This document shows, in pieces, positions 53,364 to 62,570 of a stretch of DNA of 64,000 bases (position 1 is the stretch's first letter; the number at the start of each line of letters is the position of its first letter). The DNA comes from Clostridium sp. TW13. Lineage in GTDB: Bacteria > Bacillota > Clostridia > Clostridiales > Clostridiaceae. The notes under the pieces are model-generated. The model had not been told where the DNA came from. It worked only from the letters and a program-made list of their open reading frames with translations, and did no database searches. The position numbers and the translations under genes were made by a program. The stretch covers positions 372,001 to 436,000 of the forward strand of contig NZ_BROD01000001.1 in NCBI RefSeq assembly GCF_024345225.1. The letters run 5' to 3'.

Positions 53364-54146
53364 ATGAACACTTATGAGGAAGAAACGAAAAGTTACTATC
53401 AGCAGTTGAGCAGAAAAGCTAATCATATGAATCATATGGATAGATATAATTCTGGTCCTGCTATAAGTGGAAAAGTGCAAAGGAATGTTGCAGGATCTAG
53501 TGAGAGCAGCCAAATAAATATAGTCAGTATACTTGTGAAAAGAATTATGCAGGAATTGATTATAGTGAGTTTATTAGTAATCTTTGTTTTAGGGTGTAAG
53601 AGCATTAGCACACCAGAGTCTGCACAGATGTATAAATATGCTAAGAATTTATTAGATGTGGATATAACTCAAGATGTAATAAAGGGAGCAAATCTTGAAA
53701 ATTTACAAAAAGAGTTCAATTCTGCTATGGAGACATTTCAAAATAAGATGAATAATAGCACACTTAGCGAAGAGGATATAAAGCAGAAATTTATATTACC
53801 TATAAAGGGAGACATAATTAGTGATTCTGATGGATTGATTCAAGGTAAAGGAATACTAATAAAGGCAAAAGCTGATTCAGATGTATTCAGTGCTTATAAT
53901 GGTACTGTTAGAAAGATTATGGACAGTGATGCTGAAGGAAAAACAGTTATTATAGATAATGGTAATGGAGTAGAAACCACCTGTGGAGGATTAAAAAGTG
54001 TTTATATAAAGGAAGGCGATAAAGTAGACAAAGGAGAAGTTCTTGGCAAGAGTGGAGAAATTGGAAAGAATAAGGTTACAGCTGTGATTTTTAAGATAAA
54101 TTGCAAAGGGGAAGAAAAAGATCCTAAAGAAGTCATGGGGTTATAG
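53364..54146 (+). CDS. spoIVFA: SpoIVFA-like M23-domain membrane protein
   Basis: 260 residues: cytoplasmic N-terminus, one membrane helix (about res 58-78), linker, and a LytM/M23 domain (about res 145-260) with IKGDIISDSDG, GVFS-like VFSAYNGTV and VIIDNGNGVETTCGG. The zinc ligands of active M23 enzymes are missing (the HGN and GHL positions read NGN and GGL), as in SpoIVFA, which regulates SpoIVFB by direct binding. Placed 22 bases before the spoIVFB-like start, supporting the call. Start after AAAGGGGGAAAAAAT. Confidence 0.85.
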   Translation: MNTYEEETKSYYQQLSRKANHMNHMDRYNSGPAISGKVQRNVAGSSESSQINIVSILVKRIMQELIIVSLLVIFVLGCKSISTPESAQMYKYAKNLLDVDITQDVIKGANLENLQKEFNSAMETFQNKMNNSTLSEEDIKQKFILPIKGDIISDSDGLIQGKGILIKAKADSDVFSAYNGTVRKIMDSDAEGKTVIIDNGNGVETTCGGLKSVYIKEGDKVDKGEVLGKSGEIGKNKVTAVIFKINCKGEEKDPKEVMGL

Positions 54147-54167
54147 CGAGTGGACAAGGAGGTAAGT

Positions 54168-55028
54168 ATGCTTAAGCTGAGTAAATGGTTGTTACCTCAA
54201 ATCCTAATAATTTTGATTTTAGGATTTAGGATTGAAGTGATTCTATCATTTTTTTGGATTATAGTGCATGAGTTGTGTCACTATTTGGTAGCTCGAACAT
54301 TGGGAGTTCAGGTGGATCAATTCAAAATTCACCCGTTAGGAACAGCCATCCAGCTTCGAAGCATAGATGAATTATCTCATAAAGAGGAGTTAATGATTTT
54401 TAGCGCAGGTCCTATAGTGAATTTAATAGCTGCAATAGTGTTTTTTATTATATATAAATATTGTTCTTGGCACATTTTTTATCAATGCGTTGAAATAAAT
54501 CTGACTCTAGGGATATTTAATTTGATTCCAGCGATGCCTCTTGATGGTTCCAAATTACTTAAGAGCATTTTAAGTGTAAAGATGCTATATAAAAAGTCTC
54601 ATAACATAACTGTGTATACAAGCTATGTATTTTCAGTTATATTTATTGGATTTTTTTTCTTAAGTGTATATTTGCATAAGATGAATATTTGTTTCATTCT
54701 TGTGGCTATAATGATAGCTATTGAGAGTCATAAAGAAAAAGGAAGGGTAATGTATATAATAATGGGTGATGTGGTTAAGAAGAAAACTAAGTTCTTAAAG
54801 AATAAGTATATGATAAATAGAATGGTATCTGTTTATTGTAAGGAAAGTTTACTAAATTTGCTTGGATATACAAATAAAAATAGGTATCATATATTTTATA
54901 TACTAAATGATAATATGGATGTAATAGGCAAGATTAGCGAGGGTGAAGTGGTAGAAGTGTTAAAGAAGCATGGAAACATAACCTTACAGGAATATATTTG
55001 CCTTAAGGATGAAAACACATTGGTTTAA
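54168..55028 (+). CDS. spoIVFB: SpoIVFB-like site-2 metalloprotease
   Basis: 286 residues; intramembrane zinc protease expected to cut pro-sigma-K in the mother cell. Active site H34-E35-x-x-H38 in VHELCHYLVA, with the second metal ligand Asp in MPLDG (about res 123-127). About four to six membrane helices, then a C-terminal CBS-like region (RYHIFYILNDNMDVIGKISEGEV). The ATG at 54168 is 5 bases after GGAGG; an in-frame GTG at 54150 overlaps the upstream stop region. Pairs with the SpoIVFA-like gene. Confidence 0.93.
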   Translation: MLKLSKWLLPQILIILILGFRIEVILSFFWIIVHELCHYLVARTLGVQVDQFKIHPLGTAIQLRSIDELSHKEELMIFSAGPIVNLIAAIVFFIIYKYCSWHIFYQCVEINLTLGIFNLIPAMPLDGSKLLKSILSVKMLYKKSHNITVYTSYVFSVIFIGFFFLSVYLHKMNICFILVAIMIAIESHKEKGRVMYIIMGDVVKKKTKFLKNKYMINRMVSVYCKESLLNLLGYTNKNRYHIFYILNDNMDVIGKISEGEVVEVLKKHGNITLQEYICLKDENTLV

Positions 55029-55171
55029 GATAAATTTTGTGTTAGAATATAGTGATAATTAATGACTTTAAGTATATTAAAAAAATAGGTAAATGCTAGT
55101 CTAATTGATTTGCTATTTATTTCAGGATGAATTAATAAAAAATAAAGTGCTATGACAGGCTATAATTTTTT

Positions 55172-55210
55172 AGGAAATCTCTAAAGAAGTTTAGGGATTT
55201 CTTAAAAAAT
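55172..55210 (+). terminator. Probable terminator after spoIVFB
   Basis: AGGAAATCTCTAAA / TTTAGGGATTTCTT stem with 4-base loop, followed by AAAAAATG and a T-run a little later. The remaining gap (55029-55476) holds only this and the repeat at 55262. Confidence 0.65.
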
Positions 55211-55261
55211 GTTTTTATTTAAAAAAGTCAGTATTAATTTAATAATTACTAAACTATTATT

Positions 55262-55422
55262 AGGCGTCTGAAAATAAATAACAAGTCCAAATATGTGACG
55301 GATATTTTTAGTTAGACAAGGAAACAGGTTCCGCAGATAGCAGAGCTATCTAAGGGTTCTGTTGACGTAGTATAACGGAAAATAGACTAACATATGGACT
55401 TATTTATTTTTTGAAGATGCCT
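55262..55422. repeat. Long (161 bp) palindromic repeat copy before radical SAM gene
   Basis: AGGCGTCTGAAAATAAATAACAAGTCC left arm, GGACTTATTTATTTTTTGAAGATGCCT right arm, same core as the 52658 copy with GACAAGGAAACAGGTTC, hairpin AGATAGC / GCTATCT, and GGGTTCTGTTGACG. Its stem differs from the 52658 copy by matched changes on both sides (AAGTCC/GGACTT for AAATCC/GGATTT; TATGT/ACATA for TATGC/GCATA). No open frame inside. Confidence 0.92.
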
Positions 55423-55476
55423 TATTGAAATAACTAAAAAATATTAAAATACAGAACAATAATTAGGAGGAAACCA

Positions 55477-57327
55477 ATGGTTAGAATATCAGATGATATA
55501 TTATGTAAAGTGGAAAAACCAGCAAGATATGTTGGTGGAGAAATCAATCAAGTAAACAAAGATCCAAAGGAAGTGGATATTAGATTTGCTTTTTGTTTCC
55601 CAGATGTTTATGAAGTAGGAATGTCCCATTTAGGAACTAGAATTCTATATCATACAATCAATGCAAGAAAGGATACATATTGCGAAAGAGCATTTGCACC
55701 ATGGCCAGACATGGAAGCACTTATGAGAGAAAATGACATTCCATTATATGCTTTGGAAACTAAAGATCCGCTTAATCAATTTGACATGATAGGTTTTACT
55801 CTTCAATATGAGATGAGTTATACAAACATATTAAATATGCTTAACATGAGTGGAATAACTATAAGAGCATCTGAAAGAGGAGAAGATGAACCTATAATTA
55901 TGGCAGGTGGACCATGTGCATATAATCCTGAAACTTTATCAGGTGTTATAGATTTCTTTGAGCTTGGAGAAGGCGAAGAAATGATGAATGATGTGCTAGA
56001 TTTATATAAGCAATACAAGGGCAAGAGCAAGAAAGAGTTTTTAAGAGCTGTTGCTAAGATTGAAGGAGTTTATGTGCCATCTCTTTATGATGTAACTTAC
56101 AATGAGGATGGAACAATTAAAGCTTTCACACCAAAGTATGATGATGTTCCTGCAAAGGTTAAAAAGAGAATAATAAATAACTTTGACAAGGTAGATTTCC
56201 CAGTTGATATGTTAGTGCCATACACTGAAATTGTTCATGACAGAATAGTTTTAGAGGTATTTAGAGGATGTACTAATGGTTGTAGATTCTGCCAAGCAGG
56301 TATGATTTATAGACCAGTAAGAGAAAAGTCAACAGAAACTTTATTAGAGCAGGCAAGAGAATTGCTTAAGGCAACAGGTTATAAAGATATATCATTATCT
56401 TCTTTAAGTACTTGTGACTATTCAAACATAACTGTTCTTTTAAATAAGCTTATGGAGGAGCACAGTGCAAACAATGTAGCTGTAGCCTTACCATCTATAA
56501 GAGTAGATGCCTTCTCTGTAGATCTTATTAAAGAAATACAAAAGGTAAGAAAAACAGGCTTAACCTTTGCACCAGAGGCAGGTTCTCAAAGAATGAGAGA
56601 TGTTATAAACAAGGGATTAACTGAAGAAAGAATACTTGAAGCAGCTAAAAATGCCTTTGAGGCTGGTTGGAGCACATTAAAGTTATACTTTATGATAGGA
56701 CTTCCATATGAAACTATAGATGATGTTAGGGGCATAGGGGAGCTTTCAGAGAAAATAACAGAAGAATATTATAAGGTTCCAAGGAATGTTAGAAATAAGG
56801 GATTAAGAGTTACAGTAAGTACATCTATTTTTGTGCCAAAGCCTTTTACGCCATTCCAATGGGTAGCTATGGAAAGAATAGAGAATGTAACAGAAAAGAT
56901 AAGTGCAGTTAGAGGAGAAATAAAAGCTAAGTCTACAAGCTATAGCTATCATGAACAACAAACCTCTTATTTAGAATCTGTATTTGCAAGAGGGGATAGA
57001 AGAGTTTGTGAAGTACTTATTAAGGCTTATGAAAATGGAGCTAAATTCGATGGCTGGTCAGAATACTTTAAGTTTGATGTATGGAAAAAAGCATTAGAAG
57101 AGGCAGGAGTAGATGGTGATTTCTATGCATATAGAAATAGAAGTTATGATGAAATTTTACCTTGGGATTTCATTGATATAGGAGTAAACAGAGAGTACCT
57201 TCAAAATGAAAATGAGAAGGCTAAGGTAGGAGCATTAACACAAAACTGCAGACAAGGATGTACAGGATGTGGAGTTAATGTAAACTTTAAAGAAGGGAAG
57301 TGCTTTGACGGTGCGATACTTAATTAA
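55477..57327 (+). CDS. TIGR03960-family radical SAM protein
   Basis: 616 residues. Radical SAM cluster C265-x3-C269-x2-C272 in RGCTNGCRFCQAG; an N-terminal domain of the cobalamin-binding type (MSHLGTRILYHTIN, GFTLQYEMSYTN), and a C-terminal Cys-rich end (QNCRQGCTGCGVN). The family is always found with the DUF2344 protein, here the next gene overlapping it by 23 bases, and next to rng/rplU. Function is not known; a role in RNA or ribosome-related modification is inferred from setting. Start after TTAGGAGGAAACC. Confidence 0.94.
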   Translation: MVRISDDILCKVEKPARYVGGEINQVNKDPKEVDIRFAFCFPDVYEVGMSHLGTRILYHTINARKDTYCERAFAPWPDMEALMRENDIPLYALETKDPLNQFDMIGFTLQYEMSYTNILNMLNMSGITIRASERGEDEPIIMAGGPCAYNPETLSGVIDFFELGEGEEMMNDVLDLYKQYKGKSKKEFLRAVAKIEGVYVPSLYDVTYNEDGTIKAFTPKYDDVPAKVKKRIINNFDKVDFPVDMLVPYTEIVHDRIVLEVFRGCTNGCRFCQAGMIYRPVREKSTETLLEQARELLKATGYKDISLSSLSTCDYSNITVLLNKLMEEHSANNVAVALPSIRVDAFSVDLIKEIQKVRKTGLTFAPEAGSQRMRDVINKGLTEERILEAAKNAFEAGWSTLKLYFMIGLPYETIDDVRGIGELSEKITEEYYKVPRNVRNKGLRVTVSTSIFVPKPFTPFQWVAMERIENVTEKISAVRGEIKAKSTSYSYHEQQTSYLESVFARGDRRVCEVLIKAYENGAKFDGWSEYFKFDVWKKALEEAGVDGDFYAYRNRSYDEILPWDFIDIGVNREYLQNENEKAKVGALTQNCRQGCTGCGVNVNFKEGKCFDGAILN

Positions 57328-58015
57328 ATTTACAAAGGAATCAGAAATAAAATTTATATCACATTTAGATTTGCTTAGAACAATTGAAAAGGTAATAAGC
57401 AAATCAGAATTAGATGTTACTTATAGCCAAGGTTATCACCCACGTATAATATCATCTATAGCTCAGCCTTTATCAGTAGGAGTGTATTCAAGCGGTGATT
57501 ATTTAGACCTTGAGATGAATACTGAGGTAGAAGAAGATGAAATGATAAAGAAATTAAATCAAGCTTCACCTTTAACTATGAGATTTATTAATGCAACAAA
57601 GCTTCCAGAAACATTTAATAATAAAAAGGTTCCTCAAGCAATGGCGTTAATTGATGGTGCAAAATATGAGATAAAAATCAAATATGATGATACTTCAAAG
57701 CTTATAGATGAAATGAAAGCTCTTCAAGAGATGAATGAATGGGTAACCATTAAAAAGACTAAGAAGGGTGAGAAGGAAGCAGATATAAAACCATTTGTAA
57801 AAGAGTTAGAATACTCTACTGAAGGAAATATTTTAAAGGTTGTAGCTATTATAAGCTGTGGAAGTAGAGAAAATCTATCAGCAGATTTACTTGCAAAGTA
57901 TATAAAATCTAAAACAAGTTCTGCTATAGAAGATAGTTTTATTAAAATTAAGAGAACAGAAATGTATGCTTATAATGGAGAAAAACTAGTGGCTTTAGAT
58001 AAGTACTTTCGTTAA
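57305..58015 (+). CDS. TIGR03936-family DUF2344 protein
   Basis: 236 residues. VRYLIKFTKESEIKFISHLDLLRTIEK and GYHPRIISSIAQPLSVGVYSSGDYLDLEM are the family blocks. Obligate neighbour of the TIGR03960 radical SAM protein and probably its partner. The TTG at 57305 is 4-7 bases after AAGGGAAG; a GTG at 57311 (giving MRYLIKF) is the alternative. Overlap with the previous gene indicates coupling. Confidence 0.93.
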   Translation: MTVRYLIKFTKESEIKFISHLDLLRTIEKVISKSELDVTYSQGYHPRIISSIAQPLSVGVYSSGDYLDLEMNTEVEEDEMIKKLNQASPLTMRFINATKLPETFNNKKVPQAMALIDGAKYEIKIKYDDTSKLIDEMKALQEMNEWVTIKKTKKGEKEADIKPFVKELEYSTEGNILKVVAIISCGSRENLSADLLAKYIKSKTSSAIEDSFIKIKRTEMYAYNGEKLVALDKYFR

Positions 58016-58152
58016 TAGTGGTGCCTTAATTTAAGATATAAGTAATAATAGGGTATTTTAAAACCATATTAATGTATTACAAGATGTTAATTTAAGTATT
58101 ATAATAGTGGCTTACTACCACAATATAAATAATTTAAAAAGAGGTATAATAA

Positions 58153-59592
58153 ATGAGAGAGATTTTTATAGAGAGAAGAGAAAAGCTTTTGAGAATAGCT
58201 ATAAAAGAAAAAGGAAAGCTTTATGAATGCTTTATAGAAGAAGAAAAGGATGAACCTCTCTTAGGTGAAATATATAAAGGTGTAGTAAAAAATGTAGTAC
58301 CAGCAATATCATCAGTATTTGTGAACATAGGGTATCCAAAGGATGCCCATATGAATTTTTCAAAGGACAAGAAATACAAGCAAGGTGATGAGGTTGTAGT
58401 TGAGATTATAGCAGAAGAACATGCAAATAAGGGAGCAAAAATAACTGAAAATTTCTCTATAGCAGGTAAGAATGTAGCCTTAACAACCAACAAAAGCGGT
58501 TTGTTTATATCAAAAAGAATTAAAAATGAAGAAATTATTGAAAAATTCAAAAATGAAGTGATAGTTCCAGAAGGAGTATCTGTAACTGTTAGGACAAATG
58601 CAGAATCTACTGCTGTTGAAATAATAAATGAAGAAGTGAATGAAATATATTCAAAGCTTGCAGAGATAAAAGAAAAGTCTAGGTATATATTAAAACCACA
58701 GAGGGTTTATGGAGAAAATAGTTTGCTTCACAAGGTGCTAAGTGACAATGTAAATTCTAATACTACTAAAATAGTAGTAGATTCAGAAGCTGATTATAAA
58801 ATAGTAAAAGAGTATATTAGATATGAAGACAATATAGAATTGTTACTACATGAAGAATATAGAACACTTTTTGATTTCTACGGAATTGAAAGAGAAATAC
58901 TAAAGCTTAGAAACAACAGAGTTAACCTAAAATGCGGTGGGCAGATTGTAATTGATAAGACAGAAGCAATGTATACTATTGACGTGAATTCTGCTAAAAA
59001 CGTTAATTCAAGTAATGCAGAAAAAACTTATATAGAAACAAATCTAGAAGCAGCAGTGGAGATTGGAAAGCAGGTAAGGCTTAGAAATCTTAGTGGCATA
59101 ATAATAGTAGACTTCATAAAGATGAGAAGTGTTGAGGCAAAAAAACAGGTTATGGATGCTCTGGATAAGGTGTTCTGGAAGGATAAAGGCAATACTACTA
59201 TTTACCCATTTACTGAATTAGATCTTGTTCAAATTTCTAGAAGAAGAAGAGGAAAGAACATCTATGAGTATATAGAAGAGGAATGTGATTCTTGTAAAGG
59301 AAGAGGCAAGAGATTAAAGATATCTTACATTTCAGTACTTATTAGAAATGAAATTGTAAGGGTTGAAGGCGACAATTCCATAAAGGATTTTTACATTGAG
59401 CTTAATGAAGAATATAAGGAAAGTGTTCATGCAGATATGCTTACATTTTTAAAAGATATAGATGGCTTGGATAAAAATATATATTTGAATTTTGTTCCTA
59501 TGACAGAATATTTTAAGGTAGAATCTTTGATATTTAAGAATCAAATTGAAAATGTGAGTAAATATAAGGTGGATAATATAGAAATATGTTGA
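58153..59592 (+). CDS. rng: Ribonuclease E/G family protein
   Basis: 479 residues: S1 domain (about res 37-115), then the DNase I-like catalytic region with Asp277 (TIDVNS) and Asp320 (IIVDFIKM) as magnesium ligands, and a CxxC zinc link (C378-D-S-C381) followed by GRGKR, where two subunits join. Size is of RNase G type, without the long RNase E scaffold. Cleaves single-stranded RNA, in 5' monophosphate-dependent fashion in relatives, for rRNA maturation and mRNA decay. Start after AAAGAGGTATAAT. Confidence 0.95.
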   Translation: MREIFIERREKLLRIAIKEKGKLYECFIEEEKDEPLLGEIYKGVVKNVVPAISSVFVNIGYPKDAHMNFSKDKKYKQGDEVVVEIIAEEHANKGAKITENFSIAGKNVALTTNKSGLFISKRIKNEEIIEKFKNEVIVPEGVSVTVRTNAESTAVEIINEEVNEIYSKLAEIKEKSRYILKPQRVYGENSLLHKVLSDNVNSNTTKIVVDSEADYKIVKEYIRYEDNIELLLHEEYRTLFDFYGIEREILKLRNNRVNLKCGGQIVIDKTEAMYTIDVNSAKNVNSSNAEKTYIETNLEAAVEIGKQVRLRNLSGIIIVDFIKMRSVEAKKQVMDALDKVFWKDKGNTTIYPFTELDLVQISRRRRGKNIYEYIEEECDSCKGRGKRLKISYISVLIRNEIVRVEGDNSIKDFYIELNEEYKESVHADMLTFLKDIDGLDKNIYLNFVPMTEYFKVESLIFKNQIENVSKYKVDNIEIC

Positions 59593-59599
59593 TGCCTAC

Positions 59600-59628
59600 T
59601 TTACAAAGACAATTTATTGTGATAAAAT
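59600..59628 (+). promoter_or_regulatory. Promoter of rplU operon
   Basis: TTTACA (59600-59605), 17-base spacer, TAAAAT (59623-59628), predicting a start near 59635, right at the 5' end of the L21 leader. Confidence 0.75.
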
Positions 59629-59635
59629 GGCTTTT

Positions 59636-59713
59636 GTAAACCGCACACGAAAGGTTTTTAGAAACATGATTTTTTATCGTGTACCCGAAGTGGCGAGACC
59701 GTTATGAGGAGGT
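59636..59713 (+). ncRNA. Ribosomal protein L21 leader
   Basis: Contains the conserved leader blocks: AACCGCACACGA pairing with TCGTGTACCCGAAG, then GTGGCGAGACCGTTATGAGGAGGTG up to the rplU ribosome binding site. This structure is the known L21 autoregulatory leader of Firmicutes, in which the protein (or L27) is thought to bind and repress. The hairpin TCGTGT/ACACGA and the location upstream of rplU support the call. Confidence 0.9.
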
Positions 59714-59720
59714 GTTTTTA

Positions 59721-60032
59721 ATGTACGCAGTAGTAAAGACAGGTGGAAAACAATTCAGAGTTCAAGAGGGAGACGTTATATACGTTGAAAAATTAGAAGC
59801 TGAAGTTGATTCAACAGTTGAACTTACAGAAGTTTTAGCAGTAGCTAAGGACGGAGGCATAACAGTTGGTAGCCCAGTTGTTGAAGGAGCTAAAGTTATA
59901 GCTAAGGTTGCAGCTCAAGGTAAGGCAAAGAAGGTTATAGTATTTAAGTACAAGGCTAAGAAGGACTACAGAAGAAAAGCTGGTCACAGACAACCTTACA
60001 CTAAATTAACTATAGAAAAGATAGAAGCTTAA
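59721..60032 (+). CDS. rplU: 50S ribosomal protein L21
   Basis: 103 residues, full family length: [18 protein letters not shown] at the start and [14 protein letters not shown] at the end. The ATG at 59721 follows GAGGAGGTG. An in-frame upstream extension reaches into the L21 leader and was rejected. First gene of rplU-prp-rpmA. Confidence 0.99.
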   Translation: MYAVVKTGGKQFRVQEGDVIYVEKLEAEVDSTVELTEVLAVAKDGGITVGSPVVEGAKVIAKVAAQGKAKKVIVFKYKAKKDYRRKAGHRQPYTKLTIEKIEA

Positions 60033-60040
60033 TTAAAATT

Positions 60041-60415
60041 ATGATAAAAGTAGTTTTAAAAAAAGAGAACGAAAATATAATTGGATTTGAAATGGAAGGT
60101 CATGCTTTATCCCAAAGCGAGATGGACTCGACTACAGGGGACGTCTTTGATATGATTTGTAATTCAGTATCAGTGCTTTCGCAAAGTATCCTAATTGGGA
60201 TTGTTGAGGTACTTAAATTCAAAGCTAATTATGAAGTTCGTGATGGCTTTTTAAATATAGATCTGAAGAATTTACCAAAGCAAGAGATTGAAAAATCTCA
60301 AGTTATGATGAAAACTTTTGAATTAAGTTTAGAAAGTATCCTGATATCATTGGATCAAAGTGTAGGAAATAAGAAACGATGTAAATATATAAAAATATTG
60401 AAAGAGGAGGTGTAA
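60041..60415 (+). CDS. prp: Ribosomal-processing cysteine protease Prp
   Basis: 124 residues. It carries the Prp catalytic pair: His in MEGHALSQ (about res 22) and Cys in [13 protein letters not shown] (about res 46), in the middle of the usual L21-L27 gene order. It cuts the N-terminal extension off L27. The span between the His and Cys is a little longer than in Staphylococcus-type Prp. Its ribosome binding site is weak, so it may depend on coupling with rplU, 8 bases upstream. Confidence 0.93.
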   Translation: MIKVVLKKENENIIGFEMEGHALSQSEMDSTTGDVFDMICNSVSVLSQSILIGIVEVLKFKANYEVRDGFLNIDLKNLPKQEIEKSQVMMKTFELSLESILISLDQSVGNKKRCKYIKILKEEV

Positions 60416-60419
60416 CATT

Positions 60420-60719
60420 ATGTTAATAATGAATCTTCAATTATTCGCCCACAAAAAAGGGGTAGGTAGCTCAAAGAATGGTAGAGACTCTGAATCAAAG
60501 AGATTAGGAGTTAAGTCTTCAGACGGACAATTCGTTCTTGCTGGAAACATCATAGTTAGACAAAGAGGAACTAAGATACATCCAGGAACAAACGTAGGTA
60601 AGGGTAAAGATGATACTTTATTCTCTCTAGTTGATGGAGTTGTTAAATTCGAAAGAATGGGTAAAACTAAGAAGAAAGCTTCAGTTTATCCATTAGATCT
60701 TGAAGATATAGCTGAATAG
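60420..60719 (+). CDS. rpmA: 50S ribosomal protein L27 with cleavable N-terminal extension
   Basis: 99 residues. The N-terminal [11 protein letters not shown] site is the Prp recognition motif (cut between Phe and Ala, giving the AHKKG start of mature L27); body [29 protein letters not shown]. Coupled with prp, 4 bases upstream. Start ATG after GAGGAGGTGTAACATT. Confidence 0.98.
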   Translation: MLIMNLQLFAHKKGVGSSKNGRDSESKRLGVKSSDGQFVLAGNIIVRQRGTKIHPGTNVGKGKDDTLFSLVDGVVKFERMGKTKKKASVYPLDLEDIAE

Positions 60720-60731
60720 TATTTAGTTTAT

Positions 60732-60765
60732 AAAAAGCACCCTGGAAATAGGGTGCTTTTTCAAA
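60732..60765 (+). terminator. Terminator of the rplU-prp-rpmA operon
   Basis: AAAAAGCACCCT / AGGGTGCTTTTT, 12-bp perfect stem with a 6-base loop and built-in T-run. Confidence 0.95.
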
Positions 60766-60841
60766 TATATAAGGAATTTTTAAAAAGAAAATACTATTTA
60801 ATTCAGCATTGCCATAAGGTTTTTAGGCAATAATAAAACAT

Positions 60842-60912
60842 AAGGCATATTGAAAAATAAATAAGTTTATATGCGAGTGTATTTTGATTTCTTATTTATT
60901 TGCATATGTCTA
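60842..60912. repeat. Diverged palindromic repeat copy upstream of obg
   Basis: AAGGCATATTGAAAAATAAATAAG and CTTATTTATTTGCATATGTCTAA form the ends; the arms pair over about 25 bases. A diverged member of the repeat family, 37 bases before the obg start. Confidence 0.7.
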
Positions 60913-60948
60913 AAGAGAAAATAATAATGGAAAGGAACGGTGAAGAAC

Positions 60949-62247
60949 ATGTTTATTGATACAGCCAAAGTATTTGTAAAATCAGGTGACGGCGGACATG
61001 GAGCCATTTCATTTAGAAGAGAAAAGTATGTTCCACTTGGAGGCCCAGATGGCGGAGATGGTGGTCGTGGTGGAGATGTAATCTTTGTAGTAGATATAGG
61101 TATGACAACTCTTCTAGATTTCAAATATAAAAGAAAATTTGTAGCTGAAACTGGAACAAGTGGTGGTGCATCTAAGTGTTATGGTAAAGATGGAAATGAT
61201 ATAACTATAAGAGTTCCTCTAGGTACTATAATTAAGGATTCAGAATCAGGAAAAATCATGTGTGACTTATCACATAAAGATGATAAGTATGTAGTTTGTA
61301 AAGGTGGTAAAGGTGGTAAAGGTAATGTAAAGTTCTGTACACCAACAAGACAGGCTCCAAACTTTGCAGAACCAGGAATGCCAGGAGAAGAAAGATTTGT
61401 AAGTCTTGAATTAAAGTTGTTAGCAGATGTAGGATTACTTGGTTTTCCTAACGTTGGAAAGTCAACCTTTATATCAACAGTAACAAAGGCTAAACCAAAG
61501 ATAGCTAACTATCATTTTACAACTTTAAAGCCTAATTTAGGAGTTGTAAGTGTTCCAGGTATTGAACCATTTGTTATGGCTGATATTCCAGGAATAATAG
61601 AAGGAGCTGCAGAAGGAGTAGGCTTAGGTTTAGAATTCTTAAGACATATTGAAAGAACTAGACTTCTTATCCATGTAGTTGATATTTCAGGAATTGAAGG
61701 TAGAGACCCAATTGAAGACTTTATAAAGATAAATGAAGAGCTTAAGAAGTATAGCGTAAAACTATGGGATAGACCTCAAATAGTAGTAGCAAATAAGTGT
61801 GATATGTTATATGATGAAGAAGTTTTTGAAAACTTTAAGAAAAAAGTAAATGAAATGGGATATGACAAAGTATTTAAGATGAGTGCGGCAACTTATGATA
61901 ATGTTGAAGCAGTAGTTAAAGCAGCAGCAGAAATGCTTAAGGATATTCCAATAACTGATTTAATAATCAACCCAGAAGATATGTTTGTTCCAGAAGATAA
62001 GAAATTTACTTATACTATTTCTGTAGAGCCATATGATGATGGAGAAGAATCATATAATGTTTATGTAATAGAAGGAAGCTTCGTAGATAGACTTCTTTTA
62101 GCAGTTAACGTTAATGATCCAGATTCATTTAGATATTTCCATAAGGTACTTAAGAATAAGGGAATATTTGATGAATTAAGAGAAATGGGAATTCAACATG
62201 GTGACATGGTTAGAACAAATGATTTCGAGTTTGAATATGTAATGTAA
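60949..62247 (+). CDS. obgE: Obg-family GTPase
   Basis: 432 residues: Obg glycine-rich domain ([30 protein letters not shown], about res 13-48), the GTPase domain (G1 GFPNVGKST about 165, G3 [10 protein letters not shown]4 NKCDM), and a C-terminal OCT domain. Works in 50S assembly and stress response. The homologue-style [16 protein letters not shown] start is ATG at 60949; a GTG at 60940 nine bases upstream was rejected on homology. First of obg-yhbY-nadD-yqeK. Confidence 0.97.
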   Translation: MFIDTAKVFVKSGDGGHGAISFRREKYVPLGGPDGGDGGRGGDVIFVVDIGMTTLLDFKYKRKFVAETGTSGGASKCYGKDGNDITIRVPLGTIIKDSESGKIMCDLSHKDDKYVVCKGGKGGKGNVKFCTPTRQAPNFAEPGMPGEERFVSLELKLLADVGLLGFPNVGKSTFISTVTKAKPKIANYHFTTLKPNLGVVSVPGIEPFVMADIPGIIEGAAEGVGLGLEFLRHIERTRLLIHVVDISGIEGRDPIEDFIKINEELKKYSVKLWDRPQIVVANKCDMLYDEEVFENFKKKVNEMGYDKVFKMSAATYDNVEAVVKAAAEMLKDIPITDLIINPEDMFVPEDKKFTYTISVEPYDDGEESYNVYVIEGSFVDRLLLAVNVNDPDSFRYFHKVLKNKGIFDELREMGIQHGDMVRTNDFEFEYVM

Positions 62248-62266
62248 TTTGTAGGAGGAAACTTTA

Positions 62267-62569
62267 ATGATAACAAGTAAGCAAAGATCTTATTTAAGAG
62301 GGCTTGCCAATAGCATTACACCTATTTTCCAAATAGGTAAGAATGGTATTGAAGAAGCTTTTTTAAAGCAAGTAGCAGAAGCTTTAGAAAAAAGAGAATT
62401 AATTAAGATAACAGTACTAGAAAATAGTGAGCTTGAAACTAGAGAAGCATCAGATATAATTTGCCAGCAAATAGGCTGTGAGGGTGTTCAATCAATTGGT
62501 AATAAAATAGTTTTATATAAACAATCTAAAAAGAATCCTAAGATAGAGTTACCAAGCAACTCAAAGTAA
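62267..62569 (+). CDS. yhbY: YhbY/CRS1-domain RNA-binding protein
   Basis: 100 residues; KQRSYLRGLANSITPIFQIGKNGI and the ELIKITVLENS strand match the CRM fold that binds pre-50S particles. Start after GTAGGAGGAAACTTT, 19 bases after obg. Confidence 0.95.
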   Translation: MITSKQRSYLRGLANSITPIFQIGKNGIEEAFLKQVAEALEKRELIKITVLENSELETREASDIICQQIGCEGVQSIGNKIVLYKQSKKNPKIELPSNSK

Positions 62570-62570
62570 T

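Noticed and set aside
52658-55422. CRISPR or HEARO-like element in the repeats
   Set aside because: Only dispersed single palindromic copies, no regular spacer array and no cas genes. No nearby IS200/IS605 gene to support a HEARO or ROOL-type call.
59679-59720. 14-residue N-terminal extension of L21
   Set aside because: It is in the L21 leader RNA; the conserved protein begins MYAVVKTGG at 59721 after GAGGAGGTG.
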